Shown piece after piece: positions 16,740-24,771 of a stretch of DNA of 64,000 nucleotides. How positions within the stretch are numbered: the stretch's first letter is position 1; each line of letters begins with the position of its first letter. The notes beneath the pieces are model-generated. The model ran no database searches, had not been told where the DNA came from, and saw only the letters and a program-made list of their open reading frames with translations. The DNA is from Duganella sp. 1411 (GTDB taxonomy: Bacteria; Pseudomonadota; Gammaproteobacteria; Burkholderiales; Burkholderiaceae_D), in the NCBI RefSeq assembly GCF_017833525.1, contig NZ_JAFICD010000010.1, positions 1-64,000 on the forward strand. Direction: 5' to 3'. A program made the translations under genes and the position numbers.

Positions 16740-17537
16740 ATGGCTGCATCGAACGCAATACGGGTCGGCATCGGCGGCTGGGATTTCGCGCCGTGGCGCG
16801 AGACGTTTTATCCGAAGGACGTGCCGCAAAAGAAGGCGCTCGAATACGCCAGCCGGCAGGTCACCAGCATCGAAATCAACGGCACCTTCTACCGCACCGC
16901 CAAGCCCGAACACTTCGCCGCGTGGAACGCGCAGACGCCGGACGATTTCATTTTCTCGGTCAAGGCCAGCCGCTACGCCACCAACCGCAAGGTGCTGGGC
17001 GAGGCCGGCGAATCGATCGAGCGCTTCATCGGCAGCGGCCTGGCCGAACTGGGCGACAAGCTCGGCCCCCTGCTGTGGCAGCTGGCGCCAACCAAGCAGT
17101 TCGATCCCGACGACCTGGAGGCGTTCTTCAAACTGCTGCCGGCAAAACTGGGCGCGCGCAAGCTGCGCCACGTGCTCGACACCCGCCACGACAGCTTCAT
17201 GTGCGCCGACTACGTCAAGCTGGCGCGCAAGTACAAGGTCGCCACCGTGTTCACCGACTCGCCCAAATTTCCCTCCTTCGCCGACGCCACCGGCGACTTC
17301 GTCTACGCCCGCCTGATGAACGCGCAAAGCGACCAGCCCACCGGCTACACCAAGCCCGCGCTGAAGAAATGGGCGGCCGTCGCGCAGCAGTGGCAGGCCG
17401 GCGCGGCGCCGCCGGATCTGCCCTACGTGGGGCCGGCCAAGGACGGCGCCAAGGAGCGCGCGGTGTTCGTCTACTTCATCAACGGCGCCAAGGAGCGCGC
17501 GCCGGCCGCCGCCCTGCACTTGCTCGGACTGCTTTAA
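16740..17537 (+). CDS. DUF72 family protein (YecE-like)
   Basis: The 265-residue protein is a DUF72 TIM-barrel-like protein: I-G-G-W-D-F-A-P-W near residues 11-19, F-Y-P-K-D near 24-28, S-I-E-I-N-G-T-F-Y near 44-52, F-S-V-K-A-S-R-Y near 73-80, and R-H-D-S-F mid-protein. The biochemical role of the family is unsettled; conserved acidic and histidine positions suggest an enzyme. Start at 16740 follows a GAGGAG. The open frame upstream overlaps the end of the beta-galactosidase gene and is not coding. Confidence 0.82.
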   Translation: MAASNAIRVGIGGWDFAPWRETFYPKDVPQKKALEYASRQVTSIEINGTFYRTAKPEHFAAWNAQTPDDFIFSVKASRYATNRKVLGEAGESIERFIGSGLAELGDKLGPLLWQLAPTKQFDPDDLEAFFKLLPAKLGARKLRHVLDTRHDSFMCADYVKLARKYKVATVFTDSPKFPSFADATGDFVYARLMNAQSDQPTGYTKPALKKWAAVAQQWQAGAAPPDLPYVGPAKDGAKERAVFVYFINGAKERAPAAALHLLGLL

Positions 17538-17548
17538 TTGAACGCGAA

Positions 17549-17578
17549 TTGAATGCTCGCCGTTGCTCTTGGTAAAAT
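17549..17578 (+). promoter_or_regulatory. sigma-70-like promoter for gmk-rpoZ-spoT
   Basis: TTGAAT (17549-17554), an 18-base spacer and TAAAAT (17573-17578) lie 65 bases before gmk. An 11-base unit repeated three times sits just downstream in the leader. Confidence 0.5.
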
Positions 17579-17601
17579 ACGTCTTTGGGCGCTGCCCGCA
17601 T

Positions 17602-17634
17602 ACGCATTTGAAACGCATTTGAAACGCATTTGAA
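17602..17634 (+). repeat. three tandem 11-bp repeats in the gmk leader
   Basis: ACGCATTTGAA is repeated exactly three times without spacing, ending eight bases before the gmk start codon. The period is close to one helical turn. It may be simple slippage or a stacked protein-binding site. Confidence 0.8.
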
Positions 17635-17642
17635 AGTTACAC

Positions 17643-18281
17643 ATGAGCTCATCCAACGCATTCGCCGGCAGCCTGTTCATGGTGGTGGCGCCATCGGGCG
17701 CCGGCAAGTCGACGCTGGTCAACGCGCTGCTGGCGCAGGAACCGACGATCAAGCTGTCGATTTCGACCACCACGCGCGCGCCGCGTCCGGGTGAAACCCA
17801 CGGCAAGGAATACTACTTCACCACCGCCGAGGATTTCGTCGCGCGCGCCGACGCCGGCGAGTTCCTGGAGTGGGCCGAGGTGCACGGCAATTACTATGGC
17901 ACCTCGCGCATCATGGTCGAGCAGCAGATGAAGACCGGCACCGACATCCTGCTCGAAATCGACTGGCAGGGCGCGCGCCAGGTCAAGAAGCAATTCCCGC
18001 ACGCGGCCGGCATTTTCATCCTGCCGCCGTCGATCGACGCGCTCGAACAACGGTTGAAAAAACGCGCCACCGACGAGGCCCACGTGATCACGCGCAGACT
18101 GCTGGCGGCGGGCGGCGAAATCGCCCACGCTCCCGAGTTCGAGTATGCTATTATCAATGAAGAATTCGCAGTCGCCCTGTCCGAACTGACGGCGATTGTC
18201 AGAGCGGCCCGTTGCCGGTTTGCGCAACAAGCGGCACGCAACACCTCGCTATTTGCCCAATTGGGTATCCACGCTGAATAA
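17643..18281 (+). CDS. gmk: guanylate kinase
   Basis: The 212-residue enzyme converts GMP to GDP with ATP. The P-loop A-P-S-G-A-G-K-S-T is at residues 16-24, followed by S-T-T-T-R-A-P-R-P-G-E and G-K-E-Y-Y-F (GMP-binding region), F-L-E-W-A-E-V-H-G-N-Y-Y-G-T and L-E-I-D-W-Q-G-A. Length and motif order are standard. It heads the conserved gmk-rpoZ-spoT gene order of proteobacteria, linking GTP supply to the stringent response. Confidence 0.97.
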   Translation: MSSSNAFAGSLFMVVAPSGAGKSTLVNALLAQEPTIKLSISTTTRAPRPGETHGKEYYFTTAEDFVARADAGEFLEWAEVHGNYYGTSRIMVEQQMKTGTDILLEIDWQGARQVKKQFPHAAGIFILPPSIDALEQRLKKRATDEAHVITRRLLAAGGEIAHAPEFEYAIINEEFAVALSELTAIVRAARCRFAQQAARNTSLFAQLGIHAE

Positions 18282-18305
18282 ATACACAAGATTTTAGGAG
18301 TTAAG

Positions 18306-18509
18306 ATGGCCCGTATTACTATCGAAGATTGTTTGAAAACCATTCCGAACCGTTTCCAGCTGACCCTGGCCGCGACCTACCGCGCACGCCAGCTGCTGCA
18401 AGGCCACACCCCGAAGGTCGAAGCCAAGGACAAGCCGACCGTCGTCGCGCTGCGCGAAATCGCCGCCGGCAAGGTGGGTCTGGAAATGTTGAAAAAGGTC
18501 CCAATGTAA
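18306..18509 (+). CDS. rpoZ: RNA polymerase omega subunit
   Basis: The 67-residue product begins M-A-R-I-T-I-E-D-C and contains N-R-F-Q-L-T-L-A-A-T-Y-R-A-R-Q-L, the omega signature. It assists assembly of the beta-prime subunit and forms part of the ppGpp-binding site at the polymerase. It is preceded by AGGAG and lies between gmk and spoT, the usual context. The length matches betaproteobacterial omega. Confidence 0.97.
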   Translation: MARITIEDCLKTIPNRFQLTLAATYRARQLLQGHTPKVEAKDKPTVVALREIAAGKVGLEMLKKVPM

Positions 18510-18625
18510 GTTGGGCCCGCGTTCCCGAACAATGTGAATGATGCGGTTTCGCAGCAGTAGAGCAACAGCGCACGCCATCAGGTAGTATTTACATTGACAT
18601 TCTCATTACGACGGAACGCACACGT

Positions 18626-20968
18626 ATGAATCTGATCCCCGCCGATCCGACATTAAGCGGCAAGCCCCGGTCCAAGCAACCGGGCAAGCAGCCGGCCAAA
18701 GCGCCGGCCGCAGCCACGTCGGGCGCCAACGCGGGCGACAGCACTGCCTCCACCATCGCCTCTTCCGCGCCAGCGCCCGTCCCCCCCGTGATTTCCTCGT
18801 CGCCCCTGGCCACGCCCACCCTGACCGCCGGCGTCGCCTCGGTCACGCACCTGACCGAAAAACTGGCCGAGTACATGACGCCCGCCGACCTCAAAAAGGT
18901 CAAGGAGGCGTACCGCTTCTCGGACGAGATGCACCTGGGGCAGGTGCGCAAGTCGGGCGAGCCGTATATCTCGCATCCGATCGCCGTGGCCGAGATCTGC
19001 GCCGACTGGAAGCTCGACGCGCAAGCCATCATGGCCGCGCTGCTGCACGACGTGATGGAGGACCAGGACGTCAAAAAGGACGAGTTGATCGAGCGCTTCG
19101 GCGCGCCGGTCGCCAACCTGGTCGACGGCTTGTCGAAGCTGGAAAAAATCGAGTTCCAAAGCCAGATCGAGGCGCAGGCGGAGAACTTCCGCAAGATGCT
19201 GCTGGCGATGGCCTCGGACGTGCGCGTGATCCTCATCAAGCTGGCCGACCGGCTGCACAACATGCGCACGATGGAGGTCATGGCGCCGGCCAAGAAGGCG
19301 CGCATCTCCAGCGAGACGATGGAAGTGTACGTGCCGATCGCGCACCGCCTGGGCCTCAACAACATCTACCGCGAGCTGCAGGACTTGTCGTTCTCGCATC
19401 TGTACCCGCTGCGCTACCGAACCCTGGCCAAGGCGGTGAAGGCGGCGCGCGGCAACCGCCGCGAGGTGGTGTCGAAGATCCTCGACTCGGTCAAGACCAC
19501 CTTGCAGATCGCCGACATCGAGGCGGAGGTCTACGGCCGCGAAAAAACCCTGTACGGCATCTACAAGAAGATGCGCAGCAAGCACCTGTCGTTCTCGCAG
19601 GTGCTCGACGTCTACGGCTTCCGGGTGGTGGTCGACAGCTTCCCCAATTGCTATGTGGCGCTGGGCACCCTGCACTCGCTGTACAAGCCGATGCCGGGCA
19701 AGTTCAAGGACTACATCGCGATCCGCAAGTTGAACGGCTATCAGTCGCTGCACACGACCTTGATCGGCCCTTACGGCACGCCGGTCGAGTTCCAGATCCG
19801 CACCCAGGAGATGCACCGCACCGCCGAATCGGGCGTGGCCGCGCACTGGCTGTACAAGAACGGCGAATCGAACCTGTCGGACCTGCAGCAGCGCACCCAC
19901 GCGTGGCTGCAGTCGCTGCTCGACATCCAGCAGCAGACCGGCGACTCGGCCGAATTCCTCGAACACGTCAAGGTCGACCTGTTCCCCGATTCGGTGTACG
20001 TGTTCACGCCCAAATCGAAGATCATCGCGCTGCCGCGCGGCGCCACGCCGATCGACTTCGCGTACTCGATCCACACCGGCATCGGCGACCACACGGTGGC
20101 GGTCAACATCAACAACGAGCCGGCCTCGCTGCGCACGGAGCTGCGCAACGGCGACATCGTCGAAATCGTCACCGATTCGACCTCGCGTCCCAGCCCGACG
20201 TGGCTGTCGTTCGTCCGCACCGGCAAGGCGCGTTCGGCGATCCGCCACCACCTGCGCACCATCAACCTGCCCGAATCGATCACGCTCGGCCAGCAGCTGC
20301 TGTCACAGGCGTTGACGTCGCTGGGCATGAGCGCCGACCTGGAAGAGCACCTGATCGAGCGGCTGCTCAACGAATCGAGCGCCAAGTCGCTCGACGAGCT
20401 GTATGCCGACATCGGCATCGGCAAGCGCATGGCGGCGCTGGTGGCGCGCCACATCTTCGGCCTGCGCGGCGGCGAATCGGCCAGCGCGCCGGTGGACCAC
20501 AACAGCGCGGCCGAACTCGATCCGGTGACGATCTGCGGCAGCGAGGGCGTGTCGGTGCAACTGGCGCCGTGCTGCCTGCCGATTCCGGGCGACTCGATCG
20601 TCGGCCAGCTGCGGCGCGACCAGGGGCTGCTGGTGCACACCAATGACTGCACGCTGGCCAAGCGCCAGAAGATCAAGGAGCCGGACCGCTGGATCGCGGT
20701 CAAGTGGGGCACGGAGTTGAACCGCCGCTTCGACAGCCGCATCAAGCTATTGATCAACAACGAAAAAGGCATCCTGGCGCGGGTGGCTGCGGAGATCGGC
20801 GAGTCCGACGCCAACATCACGTATGTGGGCATGGACGAGGACAAGGAACACGTGCTGCACCAGTTGCGCTTCACGATCCAGGTCAAGGACCGCGTGCATC
20901 TGGCGGGGCTGCTGCGCAACGTGCGCCGCGTGGCCGGCGTCAACCGCATCCTGCGCGAGCGCAGCTAG
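18626..20968 (+). CDS. spoT: bifunctional (p)ppGpp synthetase/hydrolase SpoT
   Basis: The 780-residue protein carries an N-terminal HD hydrolase domain (H117 in I-S-H-P and L-L-H-D at about 139-142, so hydrolase competent) and a synthetase domain (Y-G-R-E-K-T-L-Y-G-I-Y, K-L-N-G-Y-Q-S-L-H-T, F-Q-I-R-T-Q-E-M-H). A TGS domain (V-Y-V-F-T-P-K), a helical/zinc-finger-like region with C-C-L-P-I-P-G-D and a C-terminal ACT domain follow. It sets alarmone levels under starvation. The first 70 residues are a Pro/Ala/Ser-rich extension absent from E. coli SpoT. Downstream lies a REP hairpin that may terminate the transcript. Confidence 0.95.
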   Translation: MNLIPADPTLSGKPRSKQPGKQPAKAPAAATSGANAGDSTASTIASSAPAPVPPVISSSPLATPTLTAGVASVTHLTEKLAEYMTPADLKKVKEAYRFSDEMHLGQVRKSGEPYISHPIAVAEICADWKLDAQAIMAALLHDVMEDQDVKKDELIERFGAPVANLVDGLSKLEKIEFQSQIEAQAENFRKMLLAMASDVRVILIKLADRLHNMRTMEVMAPAKKARISSETMEVYVPIAHRLGLNNIYRELQDLSFSHLYPLRYRTLAKAVKAARGNRREVVSKILDSVKTTLQIADIEAEVYGREKTLYGIYKKMRSKHLSFSQVLDVYGFRVVVDSFPNCYVALGTLHSLYKPMPGKFKDYIAIRKLNGYQSLHTTLIGPYGTPVEFQIRTQEMHRTAESGVAAHWLYKNGESNLSDLQQRTHAWLQSLLDIQQQTGDSAEFLEHVKVDLFPDSVYVFTPKSKIIALPRGATPIDFAYSIHTGIGDHTVAVNINNEPASLRTELRNGDIVEIVTDSTSRPSPTWLSFVRTGKARSAIRHHLRTINLPESITLGQQLLSQALTSLGMSADLEEHLIERLLNESSAKSLDELYADIGIGKRMAALVARHIFGLRGGESASAPVDHNSAAELDPVTICGSEGVSVQLAPCCLPIPGDSIVGQLRRDQGLLVHTNDCTLAKRQKIKEPDRWIAVKWGTELNRRFDSRIKLLINNEKGILARVAAEIGESDANITYVGMDEDKEHVLHQLRFTIQVKDRVHLAGLLRNVRRVAGVNRILRERS

Positions 20969-20984
20969 ACCCGCACAGCCAGCC

Positions 20985-21054
20985 GGGGTCGTACCCCGTG
21001 CGGGGTACGACCCCATGTGGTAACGCATGCGTATCGCTAAGCGCTGGCGGGTTT
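20985..21054 (+). repeat. REP unit left of the RAYT gene
   Basis: A strong hairpin (GGGGTCGTACCCC, GTGC loop, GGGGTACGACCCC; 20985-21014) is followed by a conserved tail GCATGCGTATCGCTAA and GCTGGCGGGTTT. The same hairpin core and tail recur in the same orientation right of the RAYT gene. It also sits directly after spoT and could end its transcript. Confidence 0.85.
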
Positions 21055-21058
21055 GACC

Positions 21059-21673
21059 TTACAACGTCCGCTCCGCGTTGATGGCGGACCTTATCCGCGC
21101 GATCGCAACGTCGTCTGCCATCGGCTCTCCGATCAATCGAAGATATGCCAGACGGCGCGCAGCGGGACTCACGCCCAATCGCTGATACAGCAGGTGCGGT
21201 GTCACAATGCCATCATCCCTTCCCTCTGCATTGCAACGATAGCTAGACCAGCGATAATGGCCCGGATATCTCACCATTCCGGCGCGCACCGGGTTCAGCT
21301 CTATGTACCGCTGGCACGTCAAAAAATAATCCTCCGTCTGCACGACGCAGCTCTTATATCGTCCCTGCCAAACCGCGCCGCAACGCCGATAGCGATGGTT
21401 GAAATACTGCGCATAGTTTTGTGTCGTCGATTTCATCAAGCACGCAAGTGATTTGGCATCGACGACCGAAAGCAGAAGGTGTACGTGATTCGTCATCAAG
21501 ACGTAAGCATGGATACGTGCTTGACTGGCGCGGGACTGCAGTTGTAGCCAGTTCAGAAACTTCCGGTAGTCGTCTTCGACGAGAAAACATGGCTGCCGAT
21601 CATGACCACGCTGAATGATGTGCAATGGCACCTCGGGCAAGACGAGTCGGTGGCGGCGCGGCATGTGAGTCAT
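21059..21673 (-). CDS. REP-associated tyrosine transposase (RAYT)
   Basis: The 204-residue protein is of the Y1/IS200-like transposase type. H63-V-H65 in T-N-H-V-H-L-L-L is the HUH metal-binding pair, and the likely catalytic tyrosine is Y123 in R-Y-I-E-L-N-P-V-R-A-G. The length and the R-W-S-S-Y motif near residues 141-145 match RAYT proteins, single-copy enzymes thought to mobilise REP palindromes. The REP-type units on both sides (20985-21054 and 21746-21846) support this. It is transcribed against spoT. A methionine at 21664 is an alternative start. Confidence 0.88.
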   Translation of the reverse strand: MTHMPRRHRLVLPEVPLHIIQRGHDRQPCFLVEDDYRKFLNWLQLQSRASQARIHAYVLMTNHVHLLLSVVDAKSLACLMKSTTQNYAQYFNHRYRRCGAVWQGRYKSCVVQTEDYFLTCQRYIELNPVRAGMVRYPGHYRWSSYRCNAEGRDDGIVTPHLLYQRLGVSPAARRLAYLRLIGEPMADDVAIARIRSAINAERTL

Positions 21674-21745
21674 CCGTAGGTTTAACCCGGCAAAGGTATC
21701 AGTCCGGTGGCCGGGCCAACGTGACTTTTATCAAACGGCGCTAAA

Positions 21746-21846
21746 CCCGCACGGCCGTGCGGGGACTCGGCGTCCCCGTCGTACCCCACCGGGGTACGAC
21801 CCCTAAGCGGTGAAGCATGCGTATCGCTAAAAGCTGGCGGGTTTCA
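21746..21846 (+). repeat. REP unit right of the RAYT gene
   Basis: It contains two smaller hairpins (around CCGCACGGCCGTGCGG and the GGGGAC/GTCCCC pair), then GTCGTACCCC-ACC-GGGGTACGAC and the same tail GCATGCGTATCGCTAA plus AGCTGGCGGGTTT as the left unit. The two units are direct repeats flanking the gene. Confidence 0.82.
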
Positions 21847-21860
21847 CGGCGACATAAGCC

Positions 21861-22802
21861 TTATTTGGCCACCGGATCATACCAATACGCCTTGTTCGAC
21901 AGCGGCGTCAGCGGCGGCAGCATGGGATTCTCCAACTTGAAAATGCGCCGTTTGCGCAATCCCACCTTCTCGATCAACCCATCGTAGGACTGATGAAACA
22001 GCCGGTCCAGGCGGCCGTCGGTGCTCAGCAACCGCATGCCGTATTCGAGCCGCCGGGCCAGCCGCTGCTCGCCCGGCGCGACAAAGAAATAGCGCGCCAG
22101 CGGCATATACAACGCCAGCTCGTCCTCGATGGCGAGCGTCGGGAAGCTCGGGGCGTACGCCTCCCGCTCGAACACCGCCTCCTCCACCGAGCGCGGGAAA
22201 AACAAAAAGCGCTCGGCCGCCAGCATCGCTTGCAGGTTGTGGACCGAAACGCCCGTCACGACCTTGAAACCGTTATGGAGCAGCACCGGGGTCGAGCTCC
22301 ACTGGCGGCCGGACCCCAGCGCCAGCTCGCGCAACTGCGGCAAGCCGCCCACCGCGCTGAACTGGGCCTGGCGGCGGCCGTCGATCAGGAAGATACGGTA
22401 GCCTGAAAATCCTTTGTCGATGGGAATGCGGATCGGGATCAGCTTGCGCTCCCATTCCTCGGTGGTGACCTGCGCGGTCAGGTTGACCATGCCGCCCTTG
22501 GCCATTTCCTGCATCAGGCGGTCCCGCTCCATGATCAATGGCGTGATGGTCAGCTCGAAGGGGCCGTATTTGTCGGTTGACGCCTCCAGCGCCGCCTTCA
22601 GCACGGCCAGCGCGTACCGGTCCCGGTAATCGGGGTTGTTGAAGACAAAATCGCCACGGTAGACATCGAGCGCGCGCGCCGGCTGCGCCCAGCCGACCAG
22701 CGCCAGCGCCAGCAGCGCGCACCGGACCAGACGCCGCGCGCGCGCGGGCGCCGAGCGTTCCTGACGCGACTTGGGGACGATTGCCGAGTTCATCTTGGCC
22801 AT
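21861..22802 (-). CDS. periplasmic binding-protein-like hypothetical protein (paralogue 1)
   Basis: The product is about 313 residues with a signal peptide (A-L-L-A-L-A-L-V-G-W-A-Q-P-A-R-A, then L-D-V-Y). The mature part resembles a two-lobed type 2 solute-binding fold, with L-T-I-T-P-L-I-M-E-R-D-R-L-M near the first lobe and a C-terminal G-L-I-E-K-V-G-L-R-K-R-R. No transporter genes are adjacent, so a sensory or unknown role is possible. It is a tandem duplicate of the gene at 22859-23809 and is highly similar throughout. Two starts are possible: 22802 after an AAGGAGG, or 22793 (M-N-S-A-I-V), which aligns with the start of the paralogue. Confidence 0.7.
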   Translation of the reverse strand: MAKMNSAIVPKSRQERSAPARARRLVRCALLALALVGWAQPARALDVYRGDFVFNNPDYRDRYALAVLKAALEASTDKYGPFELTITPLIMERDRLMQEMAKGGMVNLTAQVTTEEWERKLIPIRIPIDKGFSGYRIFLIDGRRQAQFSAVGGLPQLRELALGSGRQWSSTPVLLHNGFKVVTGVSVHNLQAMLAAERFLFFPRSVEEAVFEREAYAPSFPTLAIEDELALYMPLARYFFVAPGEQRLARRLEYGMRLLSTDGRLDRLFHQSYDGLIEKVGLRKRRIFKLENPMLPPLTPLSNKAYWYDPVAK

Positions 22803-22858
22803 TGTAGCGGCTTCCTCCTTGCGGCCCCGAACCGCTGAGCCAACCCAGGCAGCATAGC

Positions 22859-23809
22859 TCACTTCTGAGGAAACGGATCATACCAATACGCCTTGTTCGA
22901 CAGCGGCGTCTGGGGCGACAGGAAGGGGTTGTCCAGTTTAAAGAGGCGGCGCTTGCGCAAGCCGACCTTCTCGATCAGGTCATCGAAGGCATGGTGAAAC
23001 ATCTGGTCGAAGCGGCCATCGGCGATCAACAATTGCAGGCCGTACTCGAGGCGCCGGGCCAGCCGCTCGTGGCCTGGCGCGACGAAAAAATAGCGCGGCA
23101 GCGGCATATAAATGGCCAGGCTGGTCTCGATGGCCAGTGCCGGAAACGCCGCCCCGTGCGCCTCCAGCTCAAACACCGCCTCCTCCACCCCGCGCGGAAA
23201 ATGCACGAAACGGTTCGCCGCAAGCATGCTGTGCAGGCCGGGCGTCGAATTGCCCGGCACGACATCGAAGCCGGCGCGGGTGAACACGGCGGTCGAACTC
23301 CATTGCCGGCCGGCGCCCAAGGACAAGGCCTTCAACTGCGTCAGATTGGTCAGCGCGCTGAACTGGGCCTGGCGGCGGCCGTCGATCAGCGAGATCCGGT
23401 AGCCGGACAAGCCCTTGTCGATCGGGATGCGGATCGGGATGAGCTTACGCTCCCATTCCGGCGAGGAGATCTGCGCGCTCAGGTTGACCAGCTCGCCGTT
23501 GACCATTTCCAGCATCAGGCGGTCGCGCTCCATGGCCAGCGGCGAGATGTTGAGCTCGTAAGGGCCGTATTTGGCGCTGGAGGCCTGCAACGCCGCCCGC
23601 AACAGCTGCAAGGTATAGCGGTCGCGGTAGTCGGGACGGCTGAAGTTGTGGTCGATCGTGTAGGAATCGAGCGCGGTGGCGTGCAGCGGGGAGCCGCACA
23701 GCGCCAGCAATGACCACGCCGCCAGCGCACGCCAAACCATGCGACGCGCGATCCAAAGCGTCCCGTCTTCATCCTTTGGGTGCGTTTTTTTAACAATTGC
23801 CGTGTTCAT
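22859..23809 (-). CDS. periplasmic binding-protein-like hypothetical protein (paralogue 2)
   Basis: The 316-residue protein has a signal peptide (W-S-L-L-A-L-C-G-S-P-L-H-A-T-A) and the same architecture as paralogue 1: S-P-L-A-M-E-R-D-R-L-M, W-E-R-K-L-I-P-I-R-I-P-I-D-K-G, and an end matching N-K-A-Y-W-Y-D-P. The start M-N-T-A-I-V at 23809 is chosen because the potential upstream start has become ATA here. The ligand and function are unknown. The bases just before the start (CGTTACAATAG) and the first codons resemble those of greB 3.7 kb away, which is odd for an exported protein. Confidence 0.7.
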   Translation of the reverse strand: MNTAIVKKTHPKDEDGTLWIARRMVWRALAAWSLLALCGSPLHATALDSYTIDHNFSRPDYRDRYTLQLLRAALQASSAKYGPYELNISPLAMERDRLMLEMVNGELVNLSAQISSPEWERKLIPIRIPIDKGLSGYRISLIDGRRQAQFSALTNLTQLKALSLGAGRQWSSTAVFTRAGFDVVPGNSTPGLHSMLAANRFVHFPRGVEEAVFELEAHGAAFPALAIETSLAIYMPLPRYFFVAPGHERLARRLEYGLQLLIADGRFDQMFHHAFDDLIEKVGLRKRRLFKLDNPFLSPQTPLSNKAYWYDPFPQK

Positions 23810-23900
23810 TTTGGCTATTGTAACGGCTTTCCAGCCTGGTGCTTCCTTGGGACAAGAGGTGACGCCGGGAAAGCTGGCGACGGCCCCACACAAAACTTGT

Positions 23901-24593
23901 TCAGCCCTTTGAAGCCTCGCCAGCCTTGCGGCGGCGCGCCAGAGCGATCAGGCCCAGCCCCATGCCCAGCGTCAGCCAGGCGGACGGCTCCGGGACCGGC
24001 GAGATCGGTGTCGGCAGAGGCAGGGGCAAACTCTGCAACGGCGTGCCGACAGTGGCCGCGCTGTCGAAGATACGCGTGGTCACGGTACCCGCCGCGTTGG
24101 TGGTCGGAGGCTGCCAGTACAGTTGAACCAGAGCGCCCGTCAGTGAATCGCCACTGCCCAACAAGGTGGTCTTGTCCGCGCCATACATGGCGACGGTGAA
24201 CGTCGAGAGCGAGCGGTTGATCGCGGACCCCGGCGCGCCGTTGAAGTCAACGTTAAACCTGACCCTGCCGCCCGAACTGACCGAGTGAAACAGTTCGGAG
24301 CCGCTGTTCAAATTGTCCAGCGTATAACCCGTGGCCAGGGACCCGGAAACACCGCCAGCGGTCTCGGCGCCGCCGGCAGCGTCGAAGCCAACGAAGTCGT
24401 ACAGGCGTGCGGTCGTCAGCGCGCTGTTGGCATCCGACGGGTTGAATAACAAGTCCATCCAGCCGTTATTGCCAAACGAACTCATGTCTATCTCCACGCG
24501 CAACGTCTCGGCCGAGGCCAGGCCGGCATACGCGGTCAGCATCGCCGCTACGAGGACGCGGCAAATCTTGTCGCACAATTTATTGTTAATCAT
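23901..24593 (-). CDS. PEP-CTERM sorted exported protein
   Basis: The 230-residue protein has a signal peptide (V-L-V-A-A-M-L-T-A-Y-A-G-L-A-S-A) and a C-terminal sorting signal: V-P-E-P-S-A-W, a hydrophobic helix (L-T-L-G-M-G-L-G-L-I-A-L) and an R-R-R-K tail. PEP-CTERM proteins are processed by exosortase and usually belong to exopolysaccharide or biofilm systems. The middle part (Asn/Ser/Gly rich, probably beta) has no recognised catalytic motif. No exosortase gene is in the window. The start at 24593 gives a normal signal peptide. Confidence 0.85.
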   Translation of the reverse strand: MINNKLCDKICRVLVAAMLTAYAGLASAETLRVEIDMSSFGNNGWMDLLFNPSDANSALTTARLYDFVGFDAAGGAETAGGVSGSLATGYTLDNLNSGSELFHSVSSGGRVRFNVDFNGAPGSAINRSLSTFTVAMYGADKTTLLGSGDSLTGALVQLYWQPPTTNAAGTVTTRIFDSAATVGTPLQSLPLPLPTPISPVPEPSAWLTLGMGLGLIALARRRKAGEASKG

Positions 24594-24771
24594 GATAAGT
24601 CCTGTCAAAAGTTGGTTTCCATTAGGAATACTTAATCCCAAATGGAATTTATCATTTTAACAATATTGCCAAATCGCATAACTAAGGGAGTTTTACCGCC
24701 TTAATCGCCTGCCGGCGGGGCGGCAAGAACAGCCCAGGCGCGTGCGGCCCGGGCCATTCTTCGAGGAGGAT

